The position numbers were made by a program, and so were the translations under genes. Under the pieces are notes generated by a model. That model was given only the letters and a program-made list of their open reading frames with translations. It did no database searches and was not told where the DNA came from. Below are positions 62,362 to 64,000 of a stretch of 64,000 nt of DNA, one piece after another. Within the stretch, counting starts at the first letter, position 1. Each line of letters begins with the position of its first letter. Source of the DNA: Porphyromonas sp. (GTDB taxonomy: Bacteria; Bacteroidota; Bacteroidia; Bacteroidales; Porphyromonadaceae); the NCBI GenBank assembly GCA_022772085.1, contig JALFBN010000011.1, positions 124,001 to 188,000 of the forward strand, given 5' to 3'.

Positions 62362-63303
62362 ATGCATTTCATACGCACACTATTCCTAGGGATGCCCCTA
62401 GTATTCTCTTTGCTAGTTGCCTCGTGCCGTGGAAAAAGCAGTGAAAAAACCTACCGAGAGCTCCAAAAGGAGGTATCTCAAATCCAAGCAGAGGGCAATT
62501 TGGCCGATCGGGAAGCGCTTGACAACACGCTCCACCGTTTGGACCTATTCATCACGGAAAATCCAAAAAACAAACATACCGAAGAGCTTCGTAGATGGCG
62601 AGATGCCCTCGCTTCGCAACGAGATAAATGCCATCTCTTTTACATCCGTAATCAGTATGAACTTCTCACCTCCGACACTGAGCATCCTCTGAAGGAACTG
62701 CTTCAACGCACAAGCACACTCCTATCTGAGGTCAATACATCCGAAAGCCAAGCCCTACTCAATCGGCATCCTGAAGCCCCCGATTATGCCAAAGAACTGA
62801 TCGAATTTAGAGATTACATCCAAGCACTGGAGGGGATTGTAACGGCCGAGTATACCTCTTTGGAGGAATACAACAACATAGTAGAGAGCCGTCGCTTGCA
62901 CTTCGAAAAAGCCCCATTTCCTAGCATCTCCACCCTTTGGGCTAAGTTTACAGACTCCCGCCGCAAAAAGTTGATCAACATGGAGATAGAACGAGCCATT
63001 GACTCCATTGTACCTGCTCTAGAGCAAGAGGCATCAGCTCGCAGTCTGTACAATCATAAGCACTACAAAATACACAGCATTGAGCTCATCTCTAGATCGC
63101 AACCCTCATGGGTAAAGTCTCCTTCCAATGGTATGATCTGCGAAGCCACCTTTCGAGTTAATATGGTTGGCTCTTGGCTTGGGATAGACCGAGGTACTGC
63201 CAAAGTAGCCGTGAAAGGAGGGGTATTCCAAACCGATAGTATGGGCTCTCTAACCTACCGTATTTTGGATCATTCAGAGCTGGAGACAACGGGCGATTTA
63301 TAG
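62362..63303 (+). CDS. Helical lipoprotein of unknown function
   Basis: A 313-residue protein. The signal peptide has lipobox LVASC with the lipidated Cys at residue 22. Residues about 30-240 are strongly helical and charged, probably coiled coil; the C-terminal 70 residues form a small beta domain (SPSNGMICEATFRVNMVGSWLGIDRG in two parts). I do not recognise the family. It is 61 bp after the DUF4294 gene and probably cotranscribed with it. Confidence 0.72.
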   Translation: MHFIRTLFLGMPLVFSLLVASCRGKSSEKTYRELQKEVSQIQAEGNLADREALDNTLHRLDLFITENPKNKHTEELRRWRDALASQRDKCHLFYIRNQYELLTSDTEHPLKELLQRTSTLLSEVNTSESQALLNRHPEAPDYAKELIEFRDYIQALEGIVTAEYTSLEEYNNIVESRRLHFEKAPFPSISTLWAKFTDSRRKKLINMEIERAIDSIVPALEQEASARSLYNHKHYKIHSIELISRSQPSWVKSPSNGMICEATFRVNMVGSWLGIDRGTAKVAVKGGVFQTDSMGSLTYRILDHSELETTGDL

Positions 63304-63369
63304 AGATATCCCGATATCGTCTATCAGGATATTGGCTGTGAAACTCACCCTTCAGATACGTTTTTTTCG

Positions 63370-63377
63370 TACCTTTG
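63370..63377 (+). promoter_or_regulatory. -7 promoter box upstream of rseP
   Basis: A perfect TACCTTTG. The expected transcript start (about 63382-63384) coincides with the ATG of a 22-codon ORF. No strong -33 box is seen at standard spacing. Confidence 0.65.
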
Positions 63378-63382
63378 AGGGC

Positions 63383-63451
63383 ATGAAAGTGTGTGCATAC
63401 GGATTCTCCCGAGGAGGGAGGTTTCTCTTTTCTACCCATCTAGACTTATGA
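63383..63451 (+). CDS. Possible leaderless 22-residue upstream ORF coupled to rseP
   Basis: ATG at 63383 opens a 22-codon frame (MKVCAYGFSRGGRFLFSTHLDL in two halves: MKVCAYGFSRG and GRFLFSTHLDL). Its TGA overlaps the rseP ATG by 4 bp (ATGA). The ATG lies 5 bp after the TACCTTTG box, so an mRNA would begin at or next to it. It may be a leader peptide or a translational coupling device, or chance. Confidence 0.35.
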   Translation: MKVCAYGFSRGGRFLFSTHLDL

Positions 63452-64000
63452 TTACAGTATTCCTTGTAAAGACGCTGCAGTTAATGCTCTCTTTGAGCAT
63501 CCTCGTAGCTTTTCACGAATTGGGTCATTTCCTTGCCGCTCGCCTCTTTGGGGTGCGTGTCGATCGCTTCTTTCTCTTTTTCGACTGGGGAAGAGCACTA
63601 TTCAAATACCGTTCCAAACGAAGCGGTACGGTCTACGGGATCGGATGGCTCCCTTTTGGAGGCTATTGCTCCATGGCCGGGATGGTTGATGAACGGTTCC
63701 TTGAATTGGATGAAAAGAGTACACCTCAACCCTACGAATTCAGAGCCAAACCCGCATGGCAACGGCTTATTATCATGATTGCAGGAATTGTCTTTAACCT
63801 TCTTCTTGCAATTGTTATTTATAGTGGTATTGCCCTACATTGGGGGGATACACGCTTATCGAGTGCACAGATCTCCTCTGGAATGAGCTTCTCCCCCTCG
63901 GCTCAAAAAGCAGGATTTAGGGACAACGATATTATTCTCTCCGCCGATGGCAAGATGCTGGACGCCCTCTCTAATGATTTTATTCGTGAAGTCATATCCG
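63448..64000 (+). CDS. rseP: Site-2 intramembrane metalloprotease RseP, 3' partial
   Basis: An M50-family zinc protease of the inner membrane that cleaves anti-sigma factors and leftover signal peptides within the bilayer. The frame is open to the window end. The first span carries the zinc motif HELGH (residues about 25-29, in LVAFHELGHFLAARLFG). GYCSMAGM follows near residue 74, and a second hydrophobic span (WQRLIIMIAGIVFNLLLAIV) leads into a PDZ-like periplasmic domain. In known envelope stress systems RseP acts on a membrane anti-sigma after a site-1 cut; whether it acts on the anti-sigma at 38.2 kb is unknown. Confidence 0.93.
   Translation, partial: MITVFLVKTLQLMLSLSILVAFHELGHFLAARLFGVRVDRFFLFFDWGRALFKYRSKRSGTVYGIGWLPFGGYCSMAGMVDERFLELDEKSTPQPYEFRAKPAWQRLIIMIAGIVFNLLLAIVIYSGIALHWGDTRLSSAQISSGMSFSPSAQKAGFRDNDIILSADGKMLDALSNDFIREVIS

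Overview
The window looks like a chromosomal segment of a Porphyromonas-like member of the Bacteroidales (Bacteroidota). The evidence is a MurF-alanine racemase fusion, the type IX secretion protein PorQ followed by cmk and ispH, secreted proteins with type IX C-terminal sorting domains, an RseC-RnfBCDGEA operon, DUF2023 and DUF4294 proteins, and repeated Bacteroidota-type promoters (TAnnTTTG at -7, often with TTG or TTTG about 20 bp upstream). I see no tRNA, rRNA, insertion sequence, phage or CRISPR array.

Layout. 1-8.2 kb (+): housekeeping genes murF-alr (5' end cut by the window), dnaG, an RlmI-type rRNA methyltransferase and a divergent EF-G paralogue. 8.6-9.9 kb: a peroxiredoxin and a five-repeat exported protein under divergent promoters. 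10-13.3 kb (-): an operon of an unknown protein, a MoxR-type AAA ATPase and a vWA protein. 13.5-19.2 kb (-): the complete Rnf ion-pumping redox complex. 19.6-24.7 kb (-): a type III restriction-modification system whose mod gene carries a G10 tract and is frameshifted in this copy. 24.9-33.9 kb (-): a surface and secreted block with a trypsin-like T9SS protease, a leucine-rich T9SS protein and two related lipoproteins. 34.5-39.4 kb (+): a U32 peptidase-family protein, a thioesterase, then lipoprotein - ECF sigma - dual-membrane anti-sigma/beta-barrel protein, the last with a G9 tract. 39.8-53.5 kb (+): gyrA, a TPR protein, an outer-membrane barrel, a quinone-reductase-like flavoprotein, ftsE, lysC, menA, porQ, cmk, ispH, dapA, recF and dciA. 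54.1-64 kb (+): a membrane nucleotide-sugar dehydratase, an OPT peptide transporter with peptidase T, a degenerate 6-phosphogluconolactonase-like protein, flavodoxin with DUF2023, DUF4294, a lipoprotein, and the start of rseP.

How it fits together. OPT plus PepT, the secreted protease and Rnf suit an anaerobe that lives on peptides and conserves energy through ferredoxin, flavodoxin and menaquinone chemistry. PorQ serves the export route used by the two T9SS cargo proteins.

The most interesting signals are two long G tracts in regulatory genes. One is in the mod gene of the type III system, where this copy is out of frame. The other is in an anti-sigma factor that appears to span both membranes, where this copy is in frame. 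Both are candidates for reversible phase switching of global regulators (DNA methylation and an envelope sigma factor). This is inferred from sequence alone; read-level or population data would be needed to prove it.
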